Of a stretch of DNA of 32,220 nucleotides, positions 25,844 through 32,220 are shown piece by piece (position 1 is the first letter of the stretch; each line of letters opens with the position of its first letter). Position numbers and translations under genes: made by a program. This DNA is from Blastocatellia bacterium (GTDB taxonomy: Bacteria > Acidobacteriota > Blastocatellia > Pyrinomonadales > Pyrinomonadaceae): assembly GCA_013697915.1 (NCBI GenBank), contig JACCVY010000266.1, positions 1 to 32,220 on the forward strand, read 5' to 3'. Below the pieces are notes generated by a model. The model made no database searches. It was given only the letters and a program-made list of their open reading frames with translations, and had not been told where the DNA came from.

Positions 25844-27208
25844 TTATTTTTTGCCGGCGCTGACCGGCAAGATAATTGTAAGGACGAGGCCGCCAGTAGC
25901 AACATTGGCGGCTTCTACTGTGCCACCATGCAAGCGAACCGCGCGTTCGGCAATCGCCAGGCCCAGGCCCGTGCCGCCGCTATTTCTATCGCGGGCCTCG
26001 TCGACGCGATAGAAAGGACGAAAAAGTTTATCGAGCGTCTCAGCCGGAACTCCCGGTCCATGGTCGCGAACTGTAATGACCGCTTGACCGCCACAGTCCA
26101 GCGTCACCTCAACCGCGGTCTCGTTCGCGGTGTACTGCACCGCATTGCGCACCACATTCTCAATCGCTCGCCGCAACAACTGCTCGTTGCCGAGAATGTT
26201 GCAAGTGTCAGGACCCTCGAATTCCACCGACCGGTTGCGATTTTTGGCTTCGTAATCTGCGTCGTCAATGATCTCTCGTACCAATTGAACCAGATCAAAC
26301 GAACTTTTCTCGACTGCTTCAGTGTGATTCTCGAGCCGCGTCAGGGCCAGCAGTTGTCCGATCATTTCGTTGAGGGTTTCAGCTTCGCGCTCAATTCGTT
26401 GCAACGCGGTTGCTGCCTCATCGCCAGCCCGCAGCCTGGCCAACTCCAACGCCACATTCAAACGGGCCAGCGGCGAACGCAGCTCATGAGAGATGTCGCC
26501 GAGCAAGCGACGCTGGCCGTTGACCAGCGATTCAATCTGTTCGGCCATTTGATCAAAGTCGGTTGCCAGCGCTGCCAGCTCGTCGCGACGATTTCCAAAA
26601 GAAGGCGCCACGCGCGCGCTCAAATTGCCGCGCGCCAGTTCCTGCGTGGCCGCGCGCAGCTTTGTTACAGGCGCTGTCAAATATCTTGCCAGCCAATAAC
26701 AGAACAATCCGCTGACGGCGATGATGGCCAATAAATGCAGCAGATGATCCCACAAAGCTGGCGAGCGCATTATCATCGGTAGCTCTGCAACCAGAACGTA
26801 CTGCGCGTTTTTCGGGGAAGTCACTGGCTGGGCCATTAGTCCCGGTGGACCATTGTCAGCAAACTCTGTGGCATGACTGAGAAAAGCGTGCTGAGCGAGA
26901 TCAGACGCGCCGCGCGGCCCTGTGCGGCCCGCTAACTCGTTTAGCTGGGGGTCAAAAAGAAAAAGACGAATGTGGGCTTCGCGTTCGACGCGGTCAAAGT
27001 ATTCGGCCAGGGCGGCCGGGCCATCGCGTTCGTAGATCTCGGCGGCCAGCTGGGCGTATCCGTTTACCGCGGCACTCATGGGCAGCCTCATCGGTTGGTG
27101 AAACGGTTCCGGTCGCAACAGTTCGCCAACCAAAAAGGTTCCGACCACTACCGTCAGCAGCGCCGCGCCAAACCAAAGAAAGATTTTAAGGAAAAGACTT
27201 CGTCCCAA
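25844..27208 (-). CDS. CpxA-like sensor histidine kinase
   Basis: 454 residues from a TTG start at 27208; GGAG is 7 nt upstream, and the next in-frame ATG would remove the first membrane helix. Transmembrane helix 1 covers residues about 8-30. A periplasmic sensor region covers about 31-153, helix 2 about 155-175 and HAMP about 175-230. The HisKA domain has phospho-acceptor His241 (DISHELRSPLARLN, typical of the CpxA/EnvZ class). HATPase: N box NVVRNAVQYT (351-360), G1 DHGPGVP (382-388), F box FRPFYR, G2 GGTGLGL (411-417). It pairs with the regulator gene 128 bp upstream. The likely signal is envelope or misfolded-protein stress, inferred from the LTxxQ gene across the regulator. Confidence 0.92.
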   Translation of the reverse strand: MGRSLFLKIFLWFGAALLTVVVGTFLVGELLRPEPFHQPMRLPMSAAVNGYAQLAAEIYERDGPAALAEYFDRVEREAHIRLFLFDPQLNELAGRTGPRGASDLAQHAFLSHATEFADNGPPGLMAQPVTSPKNAQYVLVAELPMIMRSPALWDHLLHLLAIIAVSGLFCYWLARYLTAPVTKLRAATQELARGNLSARVAPSFGNRRDELAALATDFDQMAEQIESLVNGQRRLLGDISHELRSPLARLNVALELARLRAGDEAATALQRIEREAETLNEMIGQLLALTRLENHTEAVEKSSFDLVQLVREIIDDADYEAKNRNRSVEFEGPDTCNILGNEQLLRRAIENVVRNAVQYTANETAVEVTLDCGGQAVITVRDHGPGVPAETLDKLFRPFYRVDEARDRNSGGTGLGLAIAERAVRLHGGTVEAANVATGGLVLTIILPVSAGKK

Positions 27209-27229
27209 CTTATCGCTCCGCGGTTTTGA

Positions 27230-27329
27230 TTTTCTCTGTGCAACCTTTGTGTTCTCTGTGCCTCTGTGGTGGGCAATCGTTAATGGGACTCACCACATAG
27301 GCACAGAGAACACTGAGAACGCACAAAAA
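27230..27329. repeat. Inverted-repeat element between the kinase and regulator genes
   Basis: The arm GTGTTCTCTGTGCCTCTGTG is mirrored by CACATAGGCACAGAGAACAC with one mismatch over about 23 bp, forming a long stem. It is the same family as 4671-4752. It occupies nearly all of the 128-bp gap between regulator and kinase, so it could lower kinase expression relative to the regulator or end transcripts there. Confidence 0.75.
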
Positions 27330-27336
27330 TTCTTAC

Positions 27337-28029
27337 TCAATTGGCAGCGTAAATGTAACCAACGCCGCGCACGGTCTTGATGCGTTCCACATCGCCCAGT
27401 TGATGGCCCAATTTTTTCCGCAGGTTACTGATGTGCATGTCGATGCTGCGATCAAAAGGGGAAGTGCTGCGGCCCAGCACCTCCTTTGAAAGTTCCTCGC
27501 GAGTTATGATCCGGCCTGCCGCCCGCAACAACTTTTCCAATAAATCGAATTCCACCGCCGTGAGCTCAACGACCTGACCGCCACGACGAACTACACGCGT
27601 GCCCAGGTCGAGTTCGACATCTCCGGCAGCCAATGTCCCCGGTTGATTGTGTTCGCGTGCGTCGTCCATTTGACTGCGTCGCAGGATAGCGCGAATGCGC
27701 GCCACCAATTCGCGCGGATTGAAAGGCTTTGGCAAATAGTCGTCAGCGCCGATTTCCAAACCAACAATGCGATCGACGTCGTCACCGCGCGCGGTCAGCA
27801 TCAACACCGGAACTTTCGATTCGGCGCGTATGCGACGCAGCACTTCAAAACCATTCAGGCCAGGCAGCATCACGTCGAGCACCACGATTGAAAAATTTCC
27901 CGAGAGCGCAGCCTCAGCACCTTGATCGCCGCGGTTCACTGCCTGGATTTCAAACCCGAGCGGCTCGAGATATTCAGTCACCAGCTCACACAAGGCGACG
28001 TCGTCGTCAATGATTAGTATCTGGTCCAT
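27337..28029 (-). CDS. CpxR-like OmpR-family response regulator
   Basis: 230 residues. The receiver domain covers 1-115 with acidic residues Asp8-Asp10, phospho-acceptor Asp52 (IVVLDVMLPGLNG), Thr79 and Lys101 (YLPKPF). A linker precedes the winged-helix DNA-binding domain at about 133-228. The recognition region reads SPFDRSIDMHISNLRKKLG, and the wing ends TVRGVGYIYA. This class forms dimers on direct repeats upstream of its targets. The ATG at 28029 has no Shine-Dalgarno and lies only about 8 nt from the predicted transcript start, so the mRNA may be nearly leaderless. Upstream is a GTAAA-N5-GTCAA site, which suggests autoregulation. Confidence 0.93.
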   Translation of the reverse strand: MDQILIIDDDVALCELVTEYLEPLGFEIQAVNRGDQGAEAALSGNFSIVVLDVMLPGLNGFEVLRRIRAESKVPVLMLTARGDDVDRIVGLEIGADDYLPKPFNPRELVARIRAILRRSQMDDAREHNQPGTLAAGDVELDLGTRVVRRGGQVVELTAVEFDLLEKLLRAAGRIITREELSKEVLGRSTSPFDRSIDMHISNLRKKLGHQLGDVERIKTVRGVGYIYAAN

Positions 28030-28043
28030 TGTCTTGGACAGGC

Positions 28044-28086
28044 ATTGTAGCCTAAGCGGTTAGTGGTCTTTGTAAAGAAGTGTCAA
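28044..28086 (-). promoter_or_regulatory. Candidate promoter and CpxR-type box of the regulator gene
   Basis: On the minus strand, TTGAC-ACTTC-TTTAC (28072-28086) is one mismatch from the E. coli CpxR box written in this direction (TTTAC-N5-TTTAC). It is followed after exactly 22 nt by the -10-like TACAAT (28044-28049). This places the box over the -35 region. Confidence 0.5.
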
Positions 28087-28121
28087 TGGGCTTGGCAAAA
28101 GTTCGCGACGACGAAAAGGGA

Positions 28122-28346
28122 CCAGCCCGCGGAGCAGGGCGATAGCATAGAGCCTGGGGTGGAGCGTAGCGGAACCCCAGGACCGTGAATTGAAAAAGCC
28201 AGAGCCCGCGGCGCGGGCGATAGCAACACCTCACGGAAAATGCTCTCGCCCGCTCCGCGGGCTGGCGTCGTCTTTGGTTAATTTAACCTGGGGTTGCGCT
28301 CCGCTTCACCCCAGTCTCTACGCTATCGCCCGCTCCGCAGGCTGGG
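28122..28346. repeat. 225-bp nested palindromic element
   Basis: The outer arms 28122-28181 and 28287-28346 are about 60 bp each and nearly complementary, both with a CAGCC-GCGGAGC-GGGCGATAGC core and a CTGGGG...CCCCAG hairpin. Inside, 28199-28225 and 28241-28265 form a second inverted pair of the same GCCCGCGG-GCGGGCGA core. No coding sequence is seen. It looks like two composite repeat units inserted head to head or a MITE-like element. Confidence 0.75.
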
Positions 28347-28357
28347 AGTCAGCCTTC

Positions 28358-28422
28358 TTTACAAAACTTTACATTGCATTAACTGACTCTTTACGTCCGC
28401 CGCGAGCAAACCGGCGTATAAG
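28358..28422 (+). promoter_or_regulatory. Candidate CpxR boxes and promoter of the LTxxQ gene
   Basis: TTTAC-AAAAC-TTTAC (28358-28372) is an exact reverse-orientation match to the E. coli CpxR box GTAAA-N5-GTAAA. A third TTTAC (28390-28394, preceded by TTAAC at 6-nt spacing) lies 22 nt before the -10-like TATAAG (28417-28422). The first and third TTTAC on this promoter are in helical phase, 22 nt apart counting from 28368 to 28390. No good -35 is present, as expected for an activator-dependent promoter. Confidence 0.55.
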
Positions 28423-28487
28423 AGTGGGTATGCATTGACCGGCCAGGCGGGATAGACTGTCGGCCAAACCACTAAGAGGAGATTGAA

Positions 28488-28985
28488 ATGAAGAAGAAAA
28501 TTTTAGTACTTGCCGGCATCGCTGCGCTGGTTATCGGCGCAACGGTTTTTGCGCTGGCACAGCATCCGGGCATGGGCGAAAAGATGCGCGGTCACGGACC
28601 GGGCGACATGATCGAACATATTTCACGTGAGCTGAACCTGACGGACGCGCAGAAGGCACAAGTCAAGAGCCTGTTCGACGCGCAGCAGGCAACGGAAGAA
28701 CAACGACACACCAAACTCGAGGACCTTCGCAAACAGATCGACGCAGCCACTGCGAATGGTCAGTTCGATGAAAATACGGTGCGCAATCTGGCAAACCAAC
28801 AGTCACAGTTGATGACCGATCAGATGGTTGACCACTTTCGACTGCACTCACAAATTTATGGCTTGCTGACAGCCGAACAAAAAACCAAGGCTGATGGAAT
28901 GATGAAGAGACACGGCGGGCCTGGCGGACCAGGCGAACGTGGGCATCATGGACCACCGCCACCGCCGCCGGGATCCGGTTTCTAA
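28488..28985 (+). CDS. Spy/CpxP-like periplasmic LTxxQ protein
   Basis: 165 residues, with AGAGGAG 6 nt before the ATG. A signal peptide covers 1-24 (ending FALA). The mature protein is helical and rich in Gln, Met, His and charged residues. It has two LTxxQ motifs, LTDAQ at 51-55 and LTAEQ at 127-131, the mark of the Spy/CpxP family. In E. coli this family comprises periplasmic chaperones, with CpxP as a negative regulator of CpxA. The C-terminus is a Gly/His/Pro tail (GGPGERGHHG, then PPPPPPGSGF) that could bind metal. It is divergent from the regulator-kinase pair, as cpxP is from cpxRA. A terminator follows at 29008. A truncated copy lies at 31141. Confidence 0.9.
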   Translation: MKKKILVLAGIAALVIGATVFALAQHPGMGEKMRGHGPGDMIEHISRELNLTDAQKAQVKSLFDAQQATEEQRHTKLEDLRKQIDAATANGQFDENTVRNLANQQSQLMTDQMVDHFRLHSQIYGLLTAEQKTKADGMMKRHGGPGGPGERGHHGPPPPPPGSGF

Positions 28986-29007
28986 AACCGGACTGACGGC
29001 AGTTTAA

Positions 29008-29045
29008 GAAAGGGGTCATCGATGAATGTCGCTGACCCTTTCTTT
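29008..29045. terminator. Terminator between LTxxQ gene and EF-hand-like gene (copy 1)
   Basis: GAAAGGGGTCA pairs with TGACCCTTTC (one bulged G) and is followed by TTT. It lies between convergent genes and is duplicated with them at 31492-31532. Confidence 0.65.
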
Positions 29046-29082
29046 GTGACTGATTGATTTGAATTTTAGAATGCGCGAAACG

Positions 29083-30114
29083 TCAAGGCCCACTGACCAG
29101 GAACACATCCCACGCCCAACGTCCGACTTGCGCACCGTGTACGTCTTTGACTTTTGCGCGATAGCGAAACTGGTTGCCGTATTGATCGGTCCGTTTCGAT
29201 TCGATGTATTTCAGGTCTAACGTTGCCAATCCGAGTTCCGGCAAAGTGTGCAGTTCCGCTGCTTCGGAAATGCCGTTGTGGTTTGTGTCCTGCCACAGGC
29301 GCAATGACGTGAAGATCGCATCGCCGTTATCAATCATGCCATTGGCGTTGCCGCCGTTCACCGCCTTATCGTATTCCGCAAGCGCGAGGAAACCATTTCG
29401 CACTTCGCCTGCCGGCGGCTCGGGTTGTGGCGTGAAGTTCCCGAACAACTCTGCACCGCTGTCGATCGTTCCATTACCGTTGCTGTCAAGGGCCAACCAA
29501 GCATCGTCCGAACCGGCAGCAGTCCAGGCCAGCCGTTGCTTTGTGCCGTCAATGTCGAGGTCAAAGTTGACGCCGTTTGCCATACTTGTCAGGTTAAAGC
29601 CATTGCCAAAAACATCAATGACGACCGGGCTCGTATTGCATTGTTCCTCGCTTTTACACGCGCACTTGCGGTCGCACCACGGTTGAGAAAAATTCTCACA
29701 CTCCCACGCTTGGGTTCCTCCCGGCGGGCAAGACTGGGTGCAGTTATTGGTAAAGGAGTTCCAGTGCCAGCCTGCTGCATAACAACCTGCTTGTGTGTAT
29801 GGTGTCGGCGTCGGCGCAGCATCCGGCACGCAGCAAACGCCATCGCGATGATAAAAAGGCGCGCAACCTTTCTCGATTCCTGGTGGATTATTCCAAGTAC
29901 AGTTATCGGCCGGAACACCGTCGGGGCAGTACTGAGGAAGTGTTTCTTGGCAGGGCGTTGGGGTTGGAGTCGGCGTTGGGGTGGCACCTGGACAAGAGCT
30001 TGAGCCATCCTCGTCGATGGCCTCGTTATAACACTCATTTTGACCGCCTGCTGTGCAAGCGAACCAAAGATGAATCAATCGCTTACACGGGAGACCGGAC
30101 TGAGTCGTCGCCAC
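29083..30114 (-). CDS. Cys-rich EF-hand/dockerin-like calcium-binding protein, C-terminal part of a split gene
   Basis: 343 residues from a nominal GTG at 30114 with no ribosome site. The same frame stays open upstream to 30297 and reads sensible Cys-rich sequence ([27 protein letters not shown]). Residues 1-165 carry about 18 cysteines and two Pro-Thr linkers. From 164 comes [15 protein letters not shown]. Two calcium loops follow: D210-x-N-G-N-G-x-I-D218 (residues 210-222) and D276[12 protein letters not shown]. The C-terminus is [14 protein letters not shown]. The protein is probably exported. The N-terminus most likely comes from the gene at 30156-30911 by a frame change at the A9 run. 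Copy 2 is at 31568. Confidence 0.75.
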   Translation of the reverse strand: MATTQSGLPCKRLIHLWFACTAGGQNECYNEAIDEDGSSSCPGATPTPTPTPTPCQETLPQYCPDGVPADNCTWNNPPGIEKGCAPFYHRDGVCCVPDAAPTPTPYTQAGCYAAGWHWNSFTNNCTQSCPPGGTQAWECENFSQPWCDRKCACKSEEQCNTSPVVIDVFGNGFNLTSMANGVNFDLDIDGTKQRLAWTAAGSDDAWLALDSNGNGTIDSGAELFGNFTPQPEPPAGEVRNGFLALAEYDKAVNGGNANGMIDNGDAIFTSLRLWQDTNHNGISEAAELHTLPELGLATLDLKYIESKRTDQYGNQFRYRAKVKDVHGAQVGRWAWDVFLVSGP

Positions 30115-30155
30115 AAAAGTCTGCTGGCAACCGCACGATGTTGAAAATGGACCCT

Positions 30156-30911
30156 CTATGATCCATGGCGAGCAACCGGTATCTCCACATCCGTTTTGAG
30201 GGTTAGAGAAGGCATGTGCTTGATAGCTTCGCGCGTTGTTCTCCCGTTTTGATTTTGGCTTATTTCTGGAGCGGTGCAGGGCGCTATTATTTGAATCTTT
30301 TTTTTTGATTCTTGTGTGCTTGAACCTTCAAAGATCGATACTTTTCTTCCCCTGAAATCTCTCGGTTCTCCCACTTCGAAACCTGTGCCGTCGCCGAAGC
30401 TGATGACGGCGAATCTAAGCAAAAGATTTTTGTCCAGGTCCGGATACCTTTTGTGTCTACCCTCAAAGCCCGTCCTGAACGGTTCGGGAATGGTAAACAC
30501 GTACACCTCTCCCGGATCAATATGCGGATCCTCAGTATCAGCTAATTGCATAATTTTTATATTTTCTCGTTTTCCGAAAGTTAGGGGAATTCCAACCTCT
30601 CCGTCTGCCACCTTATCATCAGGAAATATCAAATAGGCGAGTATGAAATAAATGGGCTTGTCAGAGATATTCTTAACCTCGATTTCGAGATCCTTGTGCC
30701 AGGTCTTTGATTGAAGCTTCTTGACTTTAACCTCCAGGGGCGTGTCCTTAAATTCCTTCACCTTGAACTTTCGCTCGTCGGCCTGTGCGTTCGACTGAGA
30801 TTGGCCCAGAGCATAAATGCCCTTGATTACGAAGATTGAGGCTGTGGCCAAGATGATTAAGAGAAGCAATCGCTTGGTGAACGATGCAATGGATTGTTGC
30901 TGAGGACTCAT
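30156..30911 (-). CDS. Exported/anchored protein, N-terminal part of the split gene
   Basis: 251 residues, with AGGAG 7 nt before the ATG. The N-terminus is cytoplasmic-type ([14 protein letters not shown]), then a hydrophobic helix ([20 protein letters not shown]) acts as signal or anchor. A beta-rich domain of about 150 residues follows ([21 protein letters not shown], then [20 protein letters not shown] and [20 protein letters not shown]). After SKKK, at about residue 205, the last 46 residues come from the other frame if the A9 run is intact. One added A would fuse it with the gene at 29083-30114 into 609 residues. Family not recognised by name. Confidence 0.7.
   Translation of the reverse strand: MSPQQQSIASFTKRLLLLIILATASIFVIKGIYALGQSQSNAQADERKFKVKEFKDTPLEVKVKKLQSKTWHKDLEIEVKNISDKPIYFILAYLIFPDDKVADGEVGIPLTFGKRENIKIMQLADTEDPHIDPGEVYVFTIPEPFRTGFEGRHKRYPDLDKNLLLRFAVISFGDGTGFEVGEPRDFRGRKVSIFEGSSTQESKKKIQIIAPCTAPEISQNQNGRTTREAIKHMPSLTLKTDVEIPVARHGS
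30298..30306 (-). other. A9 homopolymer (on the minus strand) at the frame junction
   Basis: Nine A on the coding strand sit in TCA-AAA-AAA-AAG-ATT, flanked by GAATC and GATTC. With ten A the frame continues as [13 protein letters not shown] and so on, with no stop for 61 codons up to the GTG at 30114. Confidence 0.75.
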
Positions 30912-31140
30912 AAGGATTCTCCTGAGGAAAAGATTCTAGAAGTCTAGAACGGATGAGCTACTCAGCCTTATATGCCTGTGATGAAGCAAAGTCAAGAATA
31001 TGACGTTTGTCTTGATCCTGTTCTTAATCGAGTGCTCGCTCACCTTTACGTCTACTAACTCTAAGGGTTCCTCGTTGTGATGGTCGTCCGTAATTCTTCC
31101 AGAAAAGTCACATGATTCGCGCCGCGATATTTTGCAAAAG
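30912..31140. other. Spacer before the duplication junction
   Basis: 229 bp with no credible complete gene. It should carry the promoter of the minus-strand gene at 30911. A minus-strand frame contains GRITDDHHNEEPLELVDVKV, which could be a decayed gene end, but the evidence is thin. It ends where similarity to the LTxxQ gene begins abruptly. Confidence 0.4.
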
Positions 31141-31470
31141 GTCAAGAGCCTGTTCGACGCGCAGCAGGCAGCGGAAGAACAACGACACACCAAACTCGAA
31201 GACCTTCACAAACAGATCGAGGCAGCCACTGCGAACGGTCAGTTTGATGAAAACACGGTACGCAATCTGGCGAGCCAGCAGTCGCAGTTGATGACGGACC
31301 AGATGGTTGACCATTTGCGGCTGCACTCACAAATTTATGGCTTGCTGACAGCCGAACAAAAAACCAAGGCTGATCAGATGATGAAGATGCATGGTGAAGG
31401 ACATGGACCTGGACCAGGCGGACCAGGACATCATGGACCACCGCCGCCACCACCGGGATCCGGTTTCTAA
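31141..31470 (+). pseudogene. 5'-truncated copy of the LTxxQ (Spy/CpxP-like) gene
   Basis: From GTCAAGAGCC at 31141 the sequence matches 28662 onwards, roughly 90 percent identical by eye, through to the same PPPPPPGSGF end. Compared with the intact gene, the first about 58 codons are missing: no signal peptide, no first LTxxQ, no ribosome site and no promoter. The second LTxxQ (LTAEQ) and a variant tail (MMKMHGEGHGPGPGGPGHHG, 2 residues longer) remain. A TTG at 31132 opens the frame but has no support. If translated at all it would stay in the cytoplasm. Confidence 0.8.
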
Positions 31471-31491
31471 GTAACGAAGTACTCGTAGTAC

Positions 31492-31532
31492 GAAAAGGGG
31501 TCATCGATGCATATCGATGACCCCTTTTCTTT
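31492..31532. terminator. 17-bp perfect palindromic terminator (copy 2)
   Basis: GAAAAGGGGTCATCGAT (31492-31508) pairs perfectly with 31513-31529 with a GCAT loop, then TTT. It is the duplicated counterpart of 29008-29045, more symmetric than the first copy. Bidirectional between the truncated gene and the EF-hand-like gene. Confidence 0.8.
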
Positions 31533-31567
31533 GCCGCGAGCTGATTGAAATCTAAAATGAGGGAACG

Positions 31568-32220
31568 TCAAGGCCCACTGACCAGGAACACATCCCACGC
31601 CCAACGTCCAACCTGCGCGCCGTGCCCGTCTTTGACTTTTGCTCTATAGCGGAACTGGTTTCCGAACTGATCAGTCCGTTTCGATTCCTTGTATTGCAAT
31701 TCGAACGTTGCCAGCCCACGTTCCGGCAAAGTGTGCAGTTCGCCTGCTTCGGAAACGCCGTTGTGATTTGTGTCCTGCCACAGACGCAACGATGAAAACA
31801 CTGAGTCCCGACTATCAATCAGGCCATCTTGATTGCCGCCGTTCGCCGGTTTGTCATATTCCGCAAGCGCCAGGAACCCGTTTTCCTCGACTCCAGGCGG
31901 TGGCTGCGGTTGTGGCGTGAAGTTGCCGAATAACTCTTGCCCGTTGTCAATCATACCGTTGCCATTGCGGTCCATGGCGAGCCAAGCGTCGTCTGAACTT
32001 GATGAGGTCCAGGCCAAGTGTTCACTTGCGCCATCACTATTAAGGTCAAAGCCAACTCCATTTGTTTCATTAGTCAGGTCGAAGCCATCGCCAGATACGT
32101 CTATGATAATCGGACTTACAGGTGGGCCGCATTGTTGTGGCGTGCGGCAGTTGCATGTCCGTTCGCACCACTCGGTAACCCCTTGCTCACAATCCCCCGG
32201 CGATGAGAACCCTTCTCCCG
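31568..32220 (-). CDS. EF-hand/dockerin-like calcium-binding protein, second copy, 5' end beyond window
   Basis: The frame is open from the stop at 31568 to the window edge and gives about 217 residues. It starts inside the Cys-rich part ([17 protein letters not shown], then [18 protein letters not shown]) and aligns along its length with the copy at 29083. It has calcium loop [15 protein letters not shown], second loop [13 protein letters not shown] and the same [14 protein letters not shown] end. An internal ATG at 32017 is not the true start. It is part of the tandem duplication; the full gene should extend about 1.2 kb to the right. Confidence 0.85.
   Translation of the reverse strand, partial: GEGFSSPGDCEQGVTEWCERTCNCRTPQQCGPPVSPIIIDVSGDGFDLTNETNGVGFDLNSDGASEHLAWTSSSSDDAWLAMDRNGNGMIDNGQELFGNFTPQPQPPPGVEENGFLALAEYDKPANGGNQDGLIDSRDSVFSSLRLWQDTNHNGVSEAGELHTLPERGLATFELQYKESKRTDQFGNQFRYRAKVKDGHGAQVGRWAWDVFLVSGP

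Noticed and set aside
30936-31193. 85-residue minus-strand gene
   Set aside because: Its first part is antisense to the duplicated LTxxQ segment, so it cannot be an old gene as a whole; the remaining frame has no start signal.
31132-31470. Intact second CpxP-like gene starting at TTG 31132
   Set aside because: No ribosome site or signal peptide; similarity to the intact gene begins only at 31141, inside its coding sequence.

Overview
The window looks like chromosomal DNA of a soil-type Acidobacteriota, probably of the Blastocatellia / Pyrinomonadaceae kind. The inference rests on four things: a carboxypeptidase-regulatory/TonB-dependent (Oar-like) receptor, a giant secreted FG-GAP/LamG/Calx-beta/DUF4214 protein, a VWFA protein of the acidobacterial type (TIGR03436-like), and many hairpin-forming intergenic repeats. 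No marker gene fixes the taxon. There is no rRNA operon, intact tRNA, CRISPR array or recognisable transposase.

Layout. 1-192 is the 3' end of a response regulator. 193-591 holds a degraded DUF4214 C-terminus. 592-4431 is the Oar-like outer-membrane receptor. 4432-5216 is non-coding and repeat-rich. 5217-13799 encodes a 2860-residue secreted mosaic protein with three separate seven-repeat FG-GAP arrays, each bracketed by one pair of cysteines. 13800-15330 is a scarred region with three tRNA 3'-end-like sequences, direct and inverted repeats, and one small secreted protein of unknown function. 15330-18187 (minus strand) carries citrate synthase, a repeat-containing secreted protein and a membrane-anchored FKBP. 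18474-19984 is a BNR/sialidase-like gene broken by a TA duplication. 20104-23308 holds a DUF4097-like protein, a single-domain response regulator, a 340-bp hairpin array, an Smr-domain protein and a VWFA protein. 23536-25779 is a secreted prolyl oligopeptidase.

25844-28985 is a CpxA-CpxR-CpxP-like envelope-stress module. The histidine kinase and response regulator genes lie on the minus strand, and an LTxxQ periplasmic protein gene is divergent, as in enterobacterial cpxRA-cpxP. The spacer contains CpxR-box-like TTTAC/GTAAA repeats. On both sides a TTTAC lies exactly 22 nt from a -10-like hexamer, although a 225-bp nested palindrome sits between the two promoters.

28662-32220 is a tandem duplication of about 2.48 kb. 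Copy 1 holds the 3' part of the LTxxQ gene plus a convergent Cys-rich EF-hand-like gene. Copy 2 starts inside the LTxxQ gene, so it lacks its promoter and signal peptide, and it runs off the window. The convergent gene of copy 1 is split into two reading frames at an A9 run. One extra A would join them into a single 609-residue protein, so this is a mutation, a sequencing error or a slippage site.
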